From positions 8,376,001 through 8,440,000 of the forward strand of contig OX419762.1 in assembly GCA_948567375.1 (NCBI GenBank): a stretch of 64,000 nucleotides of DNA. The letters run 5' to 3'. The stretch is from Lunularia cruciata. Its lineage: Eukaryota; Streptophyta; Marchantiopsida; Lunulariales; Lunulariaceae. This document shows positions 42,664-53,689 of this stretch, one piece after another. The position numbers were made by a program, and so were the translations under genes. The notes beneath the pieces were generated by a model. That model had not been told where the DNA came from and did no database searches. It saw only the letters and a program-made list of their open reading frames with translations. Position 1 is the first letter of the stretch; each line of letters starts with the position of its first letter.

Positions 42664-43427
42664 AGAATAGTGGGTAAGGAAGAGTCTATCTTACTCATAA
42701 AGGAGTTTCAAGAAGGTTTAGTGTGTGGAAGACACTTTGCAAGAAAGGTGACTGCTTTCAAGATTCTAGATGCAGGTACCATTGGGGAGGGATTTTCAAG
42801 GATTGTCTTGATTATTGCAAAACTTATCATGTTTGTCAAGCCTTTGCTAGAAATTCTACTTCCACTACACCTCTTAGATCAATTCCATTGTTAGGACCTT
42901 TTGAGAAGGGGGGAATTGATTTTGTAGGTCCTCTCAATAGAACCCCAAGGAATAATTGGTACATTGTTGTAGTTACTAATTATCTTACCAAGTGGGTTGA
43001 GGCTAGAACATTGAGGGACAAGAATGAAGATGAAGTTGGGAGATTTCTTTATGAATGCATTATCATTAGGTTTGGGTGCCCTTTGGAGTTGGTTTTTGAT
43101 AGAGAAGTGGGGTTTACAGGAAGCATCACTACAGCCATGCTACGACATTTCTCTATCATACATAGAGTAACTACATCCTATAAGCCAAATTCCAATGGCT
43201 TGGCAGAGAGAACCAATCAGACCTTGTGCATGATGTTGGCCAAAGATGCAGAAATGGAGGGGGCTAAACATCATTGGGACAAGAGGATTCATGCAGTTTT
43301 GTGGGAGTATAGGACAACCATGAAGACTTCCACCGGATATTCTCCATTTCAATTGGTATATGGTATTGAGTCTACCTTACCTATCACTTTGATCTTCTTA
43401 CCTTCCAAAGAATTCATAAGAGATTGA
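42664..43427 (+). pseudogene. Gypsy integrase, finger and core
   Basis: The frame continues with HFARKVTAFKILDAG, then a 1 nt loss at about 42,775 moves it to the frame reading WGGIFKDCLDYCKTYHVCQ (zinc-finger Cys pair), FEKGGIDFVGPL (first Asp), LVFDREVGF (second Asp; Arg-Glu follows where an intact element has rG) and NGLAERTNQTL (catalytic Glu). WEYRTTMKTSTGYSPF and LVYG close the core. All three acids are still present. Confidence 0.8.
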
Positions 43428-43768
43428 AGAAAGCCCAAGGAGGTGATGTAGAGAAGTCAAGGAAGGATCAACTCATGGAGTTGGAAGAGGCAAGAGCAGT
43501 TGCTATGGTTCGAGTGGAGCAAGCCCAAAGGAAACAAAAGGAGAGCTATGACAAGAGGCAAGGCAAGAAGAAGGTGGAGCCTTTCAAAGAAGGTGATTGG
43601 GTAATGTTGTTTGATTCCATTCAATTCAAGAGAGTGCAAAAGAAGTTTTTGCCTAAGTACTTTGGACCTTTCATAGTGGAGAAGGTGTGGGGCAATTACA
43701 CCTATGATCTCAAGGAGTTGGGAGGAAGACACTTTGATAGAATTAACCATGATAAGTTGAAGATGTAA
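43424..43768 (+). pseudogene. Gypsy integrase C-terminal domain
   Basis: The 114-codon frame starts after a frameshift near 43,410. It has a helical stretch (EEARAVAMVRVEQAQRKQKE), then FKEGDWVMLFDS and FLPKYFGPFIVEKVWGNYTYDLKEL, the usual end of plant gypsy integrases, and closes with INHDKLKM. There is no chromodomain, unlike the element at 5.6-9.9 kb. Confidence 0.8.
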
Positions 43769-43810
43769 CATAGAAGGTAGAGAGACCTTCACTTTGAGGA
43801 CAAAGTGAAA

Positions 43811-43828
43811 ATTTAGTCCGGGGGTAAA
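43811..43828 (+). promoter_or_regulatory. Polypurine tract of the gypsy element
   Basis: The sequence atttagtccgggggtaaa ends directly at the LTR. A 'gtccggggg' tract before the 3' LTR is common in plant Athila/Tat-like elements. Confidence 0.6.
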
Positions 43829-44525
43829 TGTAACACACATTTTTGCATGTGTGTGGTATTGTGATATTTATCTTAGTATTACAAGTACTTGAGAGATATT
43901 ATTTATATAGAGATAAAGGATGGTTCTACATTAGTCATGATTAGCTAAATTTAGTCATAGCTAAGATATAAGGGACCTTACTTTAGAGGAAGTAGAAAAG
44001 CAGATGAGCATCACTATTTTAGATTCTAGTGTGTTGACTTGGTATTATTCCAAGGTGTTTGGCTTTGAGGAAAGAGTTGAGAACTCTTGGGCCCGCAAGC
44101 CTTTTTGTTTTGGATTCTTCTATACTTCAAGGATAGCCCATGTGAAGGAATCCTTGACTTAATTTTTGGGTCAAGATAAGATCACACGCTAGTGGAATAT
44201 GCCCATGTGAATGGATATTCTTTTCTAATTTTTGACTTTACTTGACTTTTAGCCTAGTAACTTGAGTTATTACGGTAATTAGTAACTTTGGTGCATAACT
44301 ATTTCACAATTATATAAACAAGGGGTGAGGAGGTACTCATCATCCTTTCAATTGCAACTATCTCTCTCTCATTGAGTTCTCTAGTGAGCAATGTCTTGAG
44401 TCTTGGAGCGTTAGCCTTGGAGGAGTATGGTGGAGTTGGGGTTCCTTGCCTTCTTAGTCTATGGTGGGCTACCATAATGATAGCCATCAGAGGTTCATCC
44501 TAAGTGAGAGACAGGCCAGCTCACA
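43829..44525 (+). repeat. 3' LTR of the gypsy element
   Basis: It starts TGTAACAC and ends ...CTCACA, about 697 nt. It has a TATA box at 44,311-44,318 (tatataaa). A second LTR of the same family stands at 61,202-61,894, similar over its full length. The element body upstream lacks its own 5' LTR. Confidence 0.85.
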
Positions 44526-45175
44526 GTTCAAAGGTAACGCATAATGTACAATCATTGGGGAGATCTAAGAGCTATAACCTCCCCCCCCCCCTATAATATT
44601 CTTGTTCTATAGATTCCTCAAGTTATAAGTTAGGTATGGCCACCTTGAATATTTGTTTAACATTTAATATTATAAGTATACATTTCTCCCTAAATTCTAT
44701 AAAATGTTGCTCTATCCTAATATGCAAATCCATAGCTACGCACTCTAACATTTCCTTCAAGGAGAAAAAAATTTTCTTGTGCATTATCTTCAATTCTTGC
44801 ACTATGCCCAAAATTGTCTTTACCTCATTGAATCCTTGAATCAAAATCAACATCTACATGCAAACTCTTTGGATTTTCTTTTCCTTGTCTTCTCTTGTAA
44901 GATCCTTCATGAGCAACTTAACAATCACCTGCCCCTCTGCATGCTCCAAGGGTACTTCATTCTTTGGGTGTTCCTTATTTGGTACAATAGTCACATTTGA
45001 CTATAACTCCCAAACAAATACAAGTTGCCTTCAACTTTGATTTCAATTGGGCTTCATTGGCTTGATATGCAACAATCTCCTTCTAATAATCTTTCATACA
45101 AATGCCATCTCCCTTTGAGGCCATAAACAAGTCCACCAATTGAAATTGTTGCATGGTTAGTGCTTGTAATAATTG
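44526..45175 (-). pseudogene. Coding remnant, possibly gag-like, minus strand
   Basis: On the minus strand a readable frame runs MQQFQLVDLFMASKGDG, KEIVAYQANEAQLKSKLKATC (about 45,155-45,020), broken by stops, and on into the 76-codon frame at 44,623-44,853. It is helical and charged; I do not recognise it. It lies next to the acidic frame at 45,346-45,597 and may be the same gene. A run of C lies at about 44,580-44,593. Confidence 0.4.
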
Positions 45176-45179
45176 GAGT

Positions 45180-45345
45180 TAGTATATGCTTAGGAGTTAG
45201 TAGAATCAGCTACATATAGCAAAAATGATGTAGAACTAGCATACTAACCATACTAAGAATGTTTTAGAAGCATCTAGGAAGCTTCATGGTAGAATATCCT
45301 AGAAGCATCTAAGAAGCATTGTGGTGAGAAGCTCCTTCTAACCTT
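45180..45345 (+). repeat. LTR fragment with GAA/TTC motifs
   Basis: It repeats 11,110-11,340 ('ttaggagttagtagaatcag', 'agaagcatctaggaagcttc', 'tcctagaagcatctaagaag'). It is the same truncated LTR-like module, here between two minus-strand coding remnants. Confidence 0.5.
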
Positions 45346-45597
45346 CTAAGGATTGAGTAATTTGTATGCCAAGTTGACAACTAGCTTAGCTCTAAGTTCA
45401 GTACTAGCAATAGTCTTTAACTCTTCTTCAAACTCTTCTTCACCTTCATCTTCTAATTCTTTCTTTGGTTCAATTTCATTTTCTTTAGAGATTTCCACCA
45501 CCTTTACTTCTCTTTGCTTCTTGGCTGGACTTGGTGGTGCTTTCTTTGGCAAAGGTTCCATATGCTGCTTTCTCTTTGTGTCTCCTTTAATTCCCAA
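45346..45597 (-). pseudogene. Acidic, lysine-rich frame of the uncharacterised repeat
   Basis: 83 codons: KGDTKRKQHMEPLPKKAPPSP, AKKQREVKVVEISKENEI, then a run of Glu (EDEGEEEFEEELKTIAS). The charge pattern suggests a disordered or nuclear protein. A broken copy lies at 11,330-11,620. Together with the neighbouring frame at 45,587-45,850 it may form one protein. Confidence 0.45.
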
Positions 45598-46190
45598 AAC
45601 AAATTCTTACATGCAAAAAGATGTGGTATCTGCTTGTTGCATCTTCTTCATTTGCTCTAAACCCTTCATTTGCTCTAAACCCTTTAGAAGATGGTGTCTT
45701 TGTGGAAGAAGAAGGCATATTGCCTCTATAGACCTTTCTTTGTTTCACATATCCTATCTCTCGTTCTCCTTCCCTATGACAGTTATGGTCTCCCTCTCTA
45801 ATGGCTTCCCTTGTAGGTGGTTCTTCATCTTCAATGTAATTGGTAGACAAGGAAAGTAATCAAAATCCAATTCTGATTTACTCTTGTCCTCTTGCCCCTT
45901 TGATTTACTCTCATCCTCTAGCTCCTCACATGGTTCTCCTCAAAACCATGAGACAGTGGTACCTAAGGAAATGACTCTTGGTGCTAGGAACTGAAAACCC
46001 CTCCGAGCAATAATCACAAAACCCATATATGGGTGTTTCATTGACACAATCCTGATGTGAAAATTCAAATGTAAACTGAGATCCCATATACACTTCTACT
46101 ACTATCTCTTCCAAACTTCCATTTTCAACCATTAAAGATAATAGGGCAGGTAGAAATGTTATCTCTGAACCAAACATAAGATACATTCTT
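45587..46190 (-). repeat. Uncharacterised coding repeat (copy 3 of 3)
   Basis: The minus frame at 45,587-45,850 reads EDEEPPTREAIREGDHNCHRE, then IGYVKQRKVYRGNMPSSSTK (split by me), and a tandem FRANEGFRANE. The frame at 45,926-46,186 continues to the N-terminal side. It matches 13,941-14,400 and 28,660-29,200. A 3x repeat of 'gtggacattgatgattta' follows at 46,195-46,260. Confidence 0.5.
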
Positions 46191-47332
46191 GAAGATTGTG
46201 GACATTGATGATTTACACTAGTGTGGACATTGATGATTTACAATAATGTGTACATTGATGAGTCACACTCTAGACATCAGAGCACTCACCTTTACAATGC
46301 TCGCAAAAGTGAGTTTTGGAGGGGAGTTCACTCAAGTGAAAGTTGAGGGAACGGATGGAACAATCAAATTTCACGCCTATTCAAATCAAAGTAGAGTAGA
46401 GTAGGGTTTACGATTCAAAATCTGCACAACACCGGTGCAGTTGCCACATCGCCTTCAATCCATACTTTTTTAGTCCTTGACCTGTAATCATATATATCAT
46501 TAGATATTATATTCATTTTAATATTAAATATTTCATTATTCATATTAATATTCATCTATTTGAATCACCTCATCTTTGGGTCCCGTAACCACCTAATCTC
46601 TCATTATGCAACCAATCACAGAGATCCTGTAAAATATTCTAAAGTAAAAATATCCTGTAAAATATTCTATATCTAAAATATTTTATGGGGTGATCGAAAT
46701 TGTTACGGTTCACATCTACCCCCGTAGATATCCAGTAGAACAACTGAAACCCCCTATAGTATCTTTGAGTAGACTGCTCTTGAAGCTAGTTTACCGTTGC
46801 TGATTTTGGCAACAACCGGGCTTCCAATTTCATGATTCACACAAACTCCACCGTGCATCCAACCTCAGACTCAGATCTGGTTCGAACCAGATCGCTGACT
46901 TACCTAGCGAGCTGAATAGCAGTGAATATTTCCACGATGTGCAATGAAAACTGGTCCATTTGAAAACCTGGTTCATTTAAGTCAACCACAGAGAAATCGC
47001 CAGGAACTTCGTGGGGATCGTTGGAAAGACTACTGATACCTCGAAGTCCAATATGTGAAACATGAAGGAGCATCGTGTAGTCTGACAAAATTGTTTCAAT
47101 CATCAACACATCTACAGTCAATCAAAATCAGACACTTTAATAATTCTCTAATTACTCTAATTATTTTCTATTTTCTATTTTCTATTTTTCTATTTTCAAC
47201 CAATTGATATATGAACTCGAAAGCACAATGGTCTTTTGGGAGGTACTTCTCCTATGTTCACTTTCAAGGCACACGTGCTCTTTGACTTTGCCACTGTGTT
47301 TCTTCCATTTAAGTGCCGAAGTTGTCGACCTT

Positions 47333-47447
47333 ATCGGACTTACCCCATTTTACCCTCACTTTCTTTTTTCTTCTTTTTTTCCCTCACCCTTGTACAGCTT
47401 GATGGGTCTTCCCATCCTTCGTGTTTTCTTGCCCTTTTCTTCAGTTT
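47333..47447 (+). mobile_element. 115 nt 3' fragment of the non-LTR element with target-site duplication
   Basis: The insert carries 'cttaccccattttacc', a T/C tract and the hairpin gatgggtcttcccatc, i.e. the 3' end of the element at 16.95-19.80 kb. The 8 nt word tcgacctt stands on both sides (47,325-47,332 and 47,448-47,455), while units A, D and E have it once. This is a heavily 5'-truncated insertion. Confidence 0.8.
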
Positions 47448-47506
47448 TCGACCTTTGTGTTGACCAAAGTCCAACCATCAGGAATTTGAGATCAGGAACT
47501 ACTGCA

Positions 47507-47640
47507 ATCGAGGAAATAAATCGTGTGACATATTCAACCTGTTTGAAATGTTAACCGGCGTTCTAGGATCTCAATCGAGAAAACAAATCGTGTGACGAAT
47601 TCAACCTGTTTGAAATGTTAACCGGCGTTCTAGGATCTCA
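47507..47640 (+). repeat. Tandem duplication, 67 nt twice
   Basis: The block from 'aatcgag.aaa.aaatcgtgtg' to 'gttctaggatctc' is repeated with four or five changes just before the short exon of unit C. Other units have it once. Confidence 0.8.
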
Positions 47641-47720
47641 GGCCTTGTAAAATGGGTGGATTTCTTTCTCGTAAGTCGAATCCAGGTGCTGCTTTCCTGC
47701 GTTCGATTCTCCAGGACATA

Positions 47721-48945
47721 AATAAATCGATCCCGGTAAAAATTAATAAATAAATATTTATTTAAGACAAGTAATAGAGTTTCCAAGGTTAAATCGTCCT
47801 CCAACAAACAAATAGAATTCATGATCTGCGGAATATAACGGAACCGGTATAAAGCGCATAAGGACGAGATGCTTACTGGAGCTCGAGGCTGTACGTGCGA
47901 AGTTACCGAAAATATATTCCCCTCGGTCTTTGCTTGGTAGATAGAAGGTTTGAAACCATAATGAAAGAATAATGACAAGCCTTCACTATTCTTTCATTTA
48001 CCTAGTTCATCTTTTACTGTTTAATAATATTTTGGTACCATCTCTACAAAGAAATTTATATTTATATATATAGACATATATATTTCCAAATAATTAATAT
48101 GACACAAATAGGTATGGTTCACAAAAATAAAATCTCCACGTATGGAATTATGACAAAAATTATGAAACCATTATCAAAGAATAAAGAAAGGTCCAATATT
48201 CTTTGATTTACCTAGTTCATCTCAATTATTTAATACATATGGCTCTATCCTAAGCCATTCCTAAAAAAAATGCTTATATATATAAATAAAATTTTCACTT
48301 TATTTTGTGGTGATTTTAATTTTATAATTATATTTTGTTAGTACGAATCCTTCATTCTTACATTCTTTTAATCCTTGACTTTTAACTAGAGAAATTGTTT
48401 CCACACTTACTTTCCCAATTGAAAATATCTGTTACATGAAATTTTGAACATAATTTCAAGTTTTGTACTGGGAATTTAATTTTATGTTTATTTGACGATA
48501 CCTTGGGAGTTTCTATGTCTTAATATATATATCTCTTCTCAATGAAATAAATTAGAATTTGAGGCAGAGAACCATTTTCCTTGTTCGATTTTTTTCTTTC
48601 CCTATATTGAATATATCAATAATATGATATTTATGTGGAGAAGAAGTAACATGTATTTCTACGTGAGTAAATGGCTACATCTGGGTATATATCTAGGAAC
48701 AATAGTAAGTCAGGGATCTAGACATTTATCCACAATCTACCTAGAAAGGGATCAGATATAAACGTACGGTCTCATCCACATCCACTGGGAGTAATTATAA
48801 TGTTCTAAAAATCAGTACGAGTAATCGATATCGTTTCAAAGATGATTCTTATTTCGTTGATAATAGCATTGCGTTGAAAGTCGGGAGACACAACCTACTC
48901 GAAGCATTTGGCTGGAAACTAAGGAGATCATAACGAATGAATTTG
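47721..48945. other. AT-rich sequence with worn repeats, no gene
   Basis: The words 'attctttcatttacctagttcatc' (about 47,988) and 'attctttgatttacctagttcatc' (about 48,218) repeat. 48,540-48,925 matches flank modules at 22,740-23,230. No gene is recognised. Confidence 0.45.
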
Positions 48946-48949
48946 ACTC

Positions 48950-49598
48950 TATATTGTGTCTATGAGTATGTTTCTCCTGGAGATAGTTTACCTTTGGCTT
49001 TGCTGATTGTGGGAACAACCAGGCTTCGAATTTCATGATCCACACTAAACCCACAGTGCATCCAACCTCAGACTCAGATCTGCTTCGAACCAGGTAGCTG
49101 ACTTCCTAAGCGAGCTGAATATTCCCACTGGTCCGTTTGCTGAGTCGACCACACAGAAGTAGCCAGGAACTTCGTGGGGATCGCAAAAGACTCCTGATAC
49201 GTCAAAGTCCGAAAACACGGAGGAGCATCCTGTATTCTGAAAAAATCTATTCCAACTGTAAGGACACTTAGAGTAAATTAAATCAGCCAATTGGATACCT
49301 GAACTCGAAAGGAGGATGTGCGGTTGAGCACAAGGTCCAGCCTTGTATGTCAGTAAAGGGGACCGCGTAGGAAAGCAAGTTACTTCTGGTATGTTGACTC
49401 TCAAGGCACACCTGCTCTGTGACTTTGTCACAATGTTTCTTCCATGGAAGTGCCCAATTTTTCGACCTTCATGTTGGCCACTGTTCAACAATCAGGAATT
49501 GGAGATCCGGAATCACTGCAATCGAGAAATTAAATTGTGTGACGAACTCAACCTGTTTGAAGTGTCAACCGGCGTTCTGGAATCTCAGACCTTGTAAA
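48950..49598 (+). other. Upstream flank of SERAC1-like unit D
   Basis: Homologous to the flanks of A, B and C but shorter. Short frames here (49,045-49,491 minus; 49,343-49,597 plus) are not conserved between copies. Confidence 0.5.
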
Positions 49599-49688
49599 AT
49601 GGGTGGAATTTTTTCTCGTAAGTCGGATCCAGGTGCTACTTTCCTGCATTCGATTCTCCAGGACATCAGAACCTCTGTACGGGACTAG
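49599..49688 (+). CDS. Candidate first exon of SERAC1-like unit D
   Basis: 29 codons, MGGIFSRKSDPGATFL then LQDIRTSVRD, ending TAG where other copies have GAG (Glu). The start MGG..S fits N-myristoylation. Either the exon is truncated by this stop or translation of the real gene does not pass here; an alternative donor (gtaagt, 49,618, directly after TTCTC) would splice before the stop. Confidence 0.4.
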   Translation: MGGIFSRKSDPGATFLHSILQDIRTSVRD

Positions 49689-50123
49689 TTCAGTTTGTGG
49701 GTCTCATTACCAAATCGAGGATGAGAATCCGAGTGACATAACACAAATTGTCTTGTACATGTCTGAACGGAAGATGTACTTGTTGAGGTGGAGTTATCAG
49801 ATGCCTTGTGATCAAGATGTTGTACATGTGTAAGTGAAGGTTGCAGGTCAATTTTAAGATATTGGTTGTCTCATGCAGGTGCTCGTGGTCAGGGCGAGTC
49901 ATCTATTTCCTCTGCTATCGATCCAGGACCGACCTACATCGAAAAGGTGTGCATGCAACGCCTTCCACCGGACAATAAATAATATCTGGCTGCAAAATCG
50001 AACTCTATTACGCTTTGAGAGGCACTCATTTCCGTCTTCAGAGAGGGGATTAACAAGAGCTCCGTTCTCAATTGGCAGCTGAATGATTCTCTCTTTCTGC
50101 TCCATAAATGCGGAGGGACACCG

Positions 50124-51141
50124 AGAGTGGACATTATATTCTTCCATGGTCTTCAAGAAGACGGAGGTCACAAAGCTTACTGGAAGTCTTGGATGACTTT
50201 GTCGAAGTCCGATTTCGAACGGAATGACCCGGCTGCAACACAAGCAGAAGAAAAATCGGTGTGCTGGCCCCGCGAATGGCTTGGCCAAGACGTGGATGGA
50301 GCAAGGATATATTCAGTTGCGTACGATGCTTCAACTAAGCAGACTGACAGACAAGGAAGACTTGACATGACCAATATTGCAGAAAATCAATACAATGAAC
50401 TCCTAGTGCTAGCGGAGAATCATGGAATTGGACAAGCTTGTCCAGTCATTCTCGTGGGGCACTCTATAGGTGGTCTTGTGATCAAGAAGCTACTCCTAGA
50501 AGCACAGGAGCAAGCCTATAAGTTAGAGCGGGAGATCAAGAAAACTGGGAGTAAGGGAGGAGGAGAATTTAAGAGGTCGAAGCACGTTAAAAAGTTTTTG
50601 GAGAATGTCAAGGGTGTTTTCTTCTATTCCACTCCTCAATTCGGCACCAGATTGACTGAATTTATAGAGGAATTTCAAGAAGCCAACCGTAACACGACAT
50701 CCCCGATCATGAGTTATTTCAGCACACTGAGCAAGGATTCAGCAAGATTGAACGGCAAATTTCAGGAGTGGCGCCGAGGCAGTGTCCAAACGTACACAGT
50801 TGGCGAGGCCTGGACGACATCCAAATGGGTGAGTTCAAGTCACAGTTGATTACACATCCTTCAGTATGAGTTTCCCCATTCATTCATTCAACTGACTTTG
50901 CATCTGTTCTTTGTAGGGGTTCGTTGGAATCGTCGCTGAGGAAGGATCGTGCCGATATGATACCGATTACTACTATACTGCTAACGCAGACCATTTCACC
51001 GTCACTCGCCCTCGAAATAGGACCGATTCAATCTACGCGAACCTTCGGAACTTCGTTGATAAATTGTGCCCGGAGATTCCGCTGCAAAACTTGGAGGGGA
51101 ACACCATAGCTCAGGCTCGGATCAATGATGGTTTGACCTGA
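50124..51141 (+). CDS. SERAC1-like alpha/beta hydrolase, copy D (hydrolase exons open)
   Basis: Hydrolase exon open from upstream of VDIIFFHG (50,127) to the donor at 50,829; 88 nt intron 50,829-50,916 (gtgagt...tttgtag); final exon 50,917-51,141, stop TGA. It encodes about 309 residues with no internal stop. Motifs: DIIFFHGLQEDGG (oxyanion side), CWPREWLGQD, GARIYSVAYDAS, GHSIGGLVIKK with the Ser nucleophile, GVFFYSTPQFG, a candidate Asp in DTDYYYT and the His in ADHFTV. Mammalian SERAC1 shares CWP..WL, the YD.S, HS.GGL and FYS.P blocks and works in phosphatidylglycerol remodelling; the plant substrate is unknown. The start is unclear: no in-frame ATG lies between VDIIFF and an upstream stop, so an upstream exon is needed. 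Next to copy E it is the best candidate gene here. Confidence 0.7.
50829..50916 (+). other. 88 nt intron of copy D
   Basis: Donor W|gtgagt, acceptor tttgtag|GGG. The position and length are nearly the same in A (20,592-20,679), B (32,948-33,034) and E (55,932-56,019), and removal joins two conserved frames. Confidence 0.8.
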
Positions 51142-52750
51142 GTGAAGATCTGGGACAGAAGCCGCGTTCAGCCCCCACAAGGACTTCACGTTGTTAACCG
51201 CTGGGAGCACCTCCCAACGGTTCGTCTGGGTTTGCTAATGCGTTGCATTGACAGTTTGAAGGGGACGTACAGAAGAAAAACTCTCGACGACTTCCATTTG
51301 CGCCTAAACAGGGCTACTCAAAAGGTGTTATGATGCACACGACGCTAAGAGAGGTGTACACGCTGAATACTAGAGATCAGGATTTGACGAGGATTCCATG
51401 TTAAGGAGGCCATTCAGACTCCAACTGAAGATTGGCTTGATCATTATCTCCTTCGAGATCATGTTGGGATGTGGACCAACTTGATAGCAGGACTTTGTAC
51501 ACGTTTCCTACTTTCCTCGTTCCCCCAGTACTGTAAAGATTAGATTGGATACAAACAAAAAAATTGGCTTTTTCAACCTTGTCCATCAGCTTTCCTTGAT
51601 ACCCCACTGCGATAGATAACCAACACTTTGGGAAACCATAGGTTGATCGTTTCCTTTGATTGATTTGACTAGTTTAGGTAATATTTTGATTAATGGTAGA
51701 TTTCTCTAATTTGGACTTACACAGTGAAATATACTTTTAAAGTCTTGTACCGTATCGTTAGTTTAGGGCACAGGATGTTGACAAATTGAAGTGATAGATT
51801 TACGAACAGAAGTTGTATATATCAAATACTCTGTCGAGGAGTTTTGAGGACGAGCTCAAAATGGAGTAGACTTCCGGGTCAATACGAGATGGACACGGAG
51901 ACAGTATAAGATATGGTAATTTAGGTAATTAATTTTAGGAGCAAGCGCGTATTTGCAAGACGGTGTGGATATATGTTAAGTTCCAACCTCAATTGAGCTT
52001 ACAATTTGCTTCTCCACTGGGTCACATCGCTCAGGGTTTGTTTTTCTTTTGTAAAGTTATATTGGGAGGCTAAACATATTAAAATTGATCACCTTAAACG
52101 TTTGAGGGATTCTAAAGATAATTTTTAAAAATCTAGTTTTATGTAAATAAATTAACTATTAGTTATCTAATGATGAGGTTGTCGAGGGTGAGTGAAGGAG
52201 GCTACGTGAGGTCTGTTGAAGCTGTTAGGACAGTGCAGAACTAGCACTTAGTGAAAAGCTTAAGATCGAGCGTCTCAGCGGATCCAGTTCATTTGGCGAA
52301 GTGAGTTAGAGAAAGTAGCTCGTTTTGGACATATCTAGTGATCTCCTTTGGTAATCCGTTAAAGTCGAGTCGCACCTTGGACACTTTATAATAAAATCGA
52401 TAAATTTATTTCAACTTGGGGTCTAATATTAAATTAGAATATCGAATATGGAGATTCAATGGTTTTAGTTTTCAAAATCAAATATATTAGAATGTAAGTT
52501 AGATGTTCAATATGAGATTTAAATGTATAATATGTAAACTCCCATGTTCATTTTAGAAATCTCAAATATCCACTCGTCACAAGTCACATATTCAATATCA
52601 GGAGGTCATGAACAAATATCCAATATCGGACTTGAAATCTATTAATAAGAGGAATTTCGTGAGAACAAAGAGATTCTTGCCACTAGAGTGAACTACATGA
52701 TTTGTAAACAAGAAGTAAAAACTAAGCCCCAAATCTTCATTCTTAGAATG
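51142..52750 (+). repeat. 3' flank of unit D
   Basis: It repeats the flanks of A, B and E, with a T/A-rich extension from about 52,400 similar to 34,370-34,760. No gene is present. Confidence 0.55.
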
Positions 52751-53094
52751 TTTTTCTCACTCTATTACTGTCATTTGCTCTTTCAAAGAACCTTTGATTT
52801 CTCGATGATGAGTAAAGCTTTATGATCTATCTAAGTTTCAGTGATATTAGGTTTATGTCACAACCTTAAGTTCAAGTTACATACCTTACTTGTCATGCAA
52901 AAATTTCCTTTTAAAATTTTAAATATTCATTCATATTTAGAAAAGCCTAGAAGAATTGATATGCAAATATCAATCTATATCTAATACTTGATATTTCTAA
53001 AATAGCATAATATTCACAAATGTCTTTATCTCTTACTTAACATATTATTTATCATCTAAATCATTATATTTATTTATTTATTTATTTATAATTT
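52751..53094. other. AT-rich sequence, no gene
   Basis: Nothing beyond AT-rich sequence and a short (attt)n run near 53,068-53,088. Confidence 0.4.
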
Positions 53095-53400
53095 CAAATT
53101 TTTCTTTGGTTAAAAGACAAGGAATAAAAGAATCTAAACCAAAAACAAACAATTCTTACTATTAAAATATATATCATTTAAAATCACCACAATAATGAGT
53201 GAGTGAATAAAATAATGAATTAATCGAAATACATATAAACCATTTTATGAATGGAATTAGGATGGAACAATATGTATTAAATAATATAAGATGAACTAAG
53301 TAATCAAAGAATAATGAAGGCTTTCATAATGGTTTCATACCTTTTATCATAATTCAATCTTTGGAAACTTAAAGTTTGTGAGCTATACACAGTCATATTA
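53095..53400 (+). repeat. Dispersed AT-rich (MITE-like) repeat
   Basis: It matches 10,610-10,925 and, inverted, 36,280-36,615 ('acaaggaataaa', 'tgatcaaggaataatgaag'-like words, 'tggtttcatacctttta', 'ataattcaatctttggaa'). No coding content. I found no clear terminal inverted repeats, so the class is open. Confidence 0.5.
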
Positions 53401-53689
53401 TATGAATTATGAATATAATCCAGAGGGAGAAAAACATTGACAAATGAAGAATTTAATTTAAAGTTTTACTCCAAGTGAGGTAGCCGTTGTTCTCATGTGC
53501 CATAGCATTAAACGTAGATATTAAATATTAAATTTTTCATCATAAATACATTACGATATCGACTATAGTCTAGTTAATTCCTAAACACCTTCTGTCCTGT
53601 GTGCACGTATCCATATATCGTGCAAATTTATCATTTCTTTGATTCTCTTGTAATAATTATATTTCAGATTGCTCTTAAAGATACTTCAC

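Larger units (their letters stand above)
46265..47720 (+). pseudogene. SERAC1-like unit C, 5' part only
   Basis: Flank and first-exon region homologous to A, B, D and E. The short exon starts at 47,652 (MGGFLSRKSNPGAAFL, then LQDINKS) and is cut at about 47,721, where unrelated AT-rich sequence begins. No hydrolase exon follows, so this copy cannot make the enzyme. A 115 nt piece of the non-LTR element sits inside it. Confidence 0.7.
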
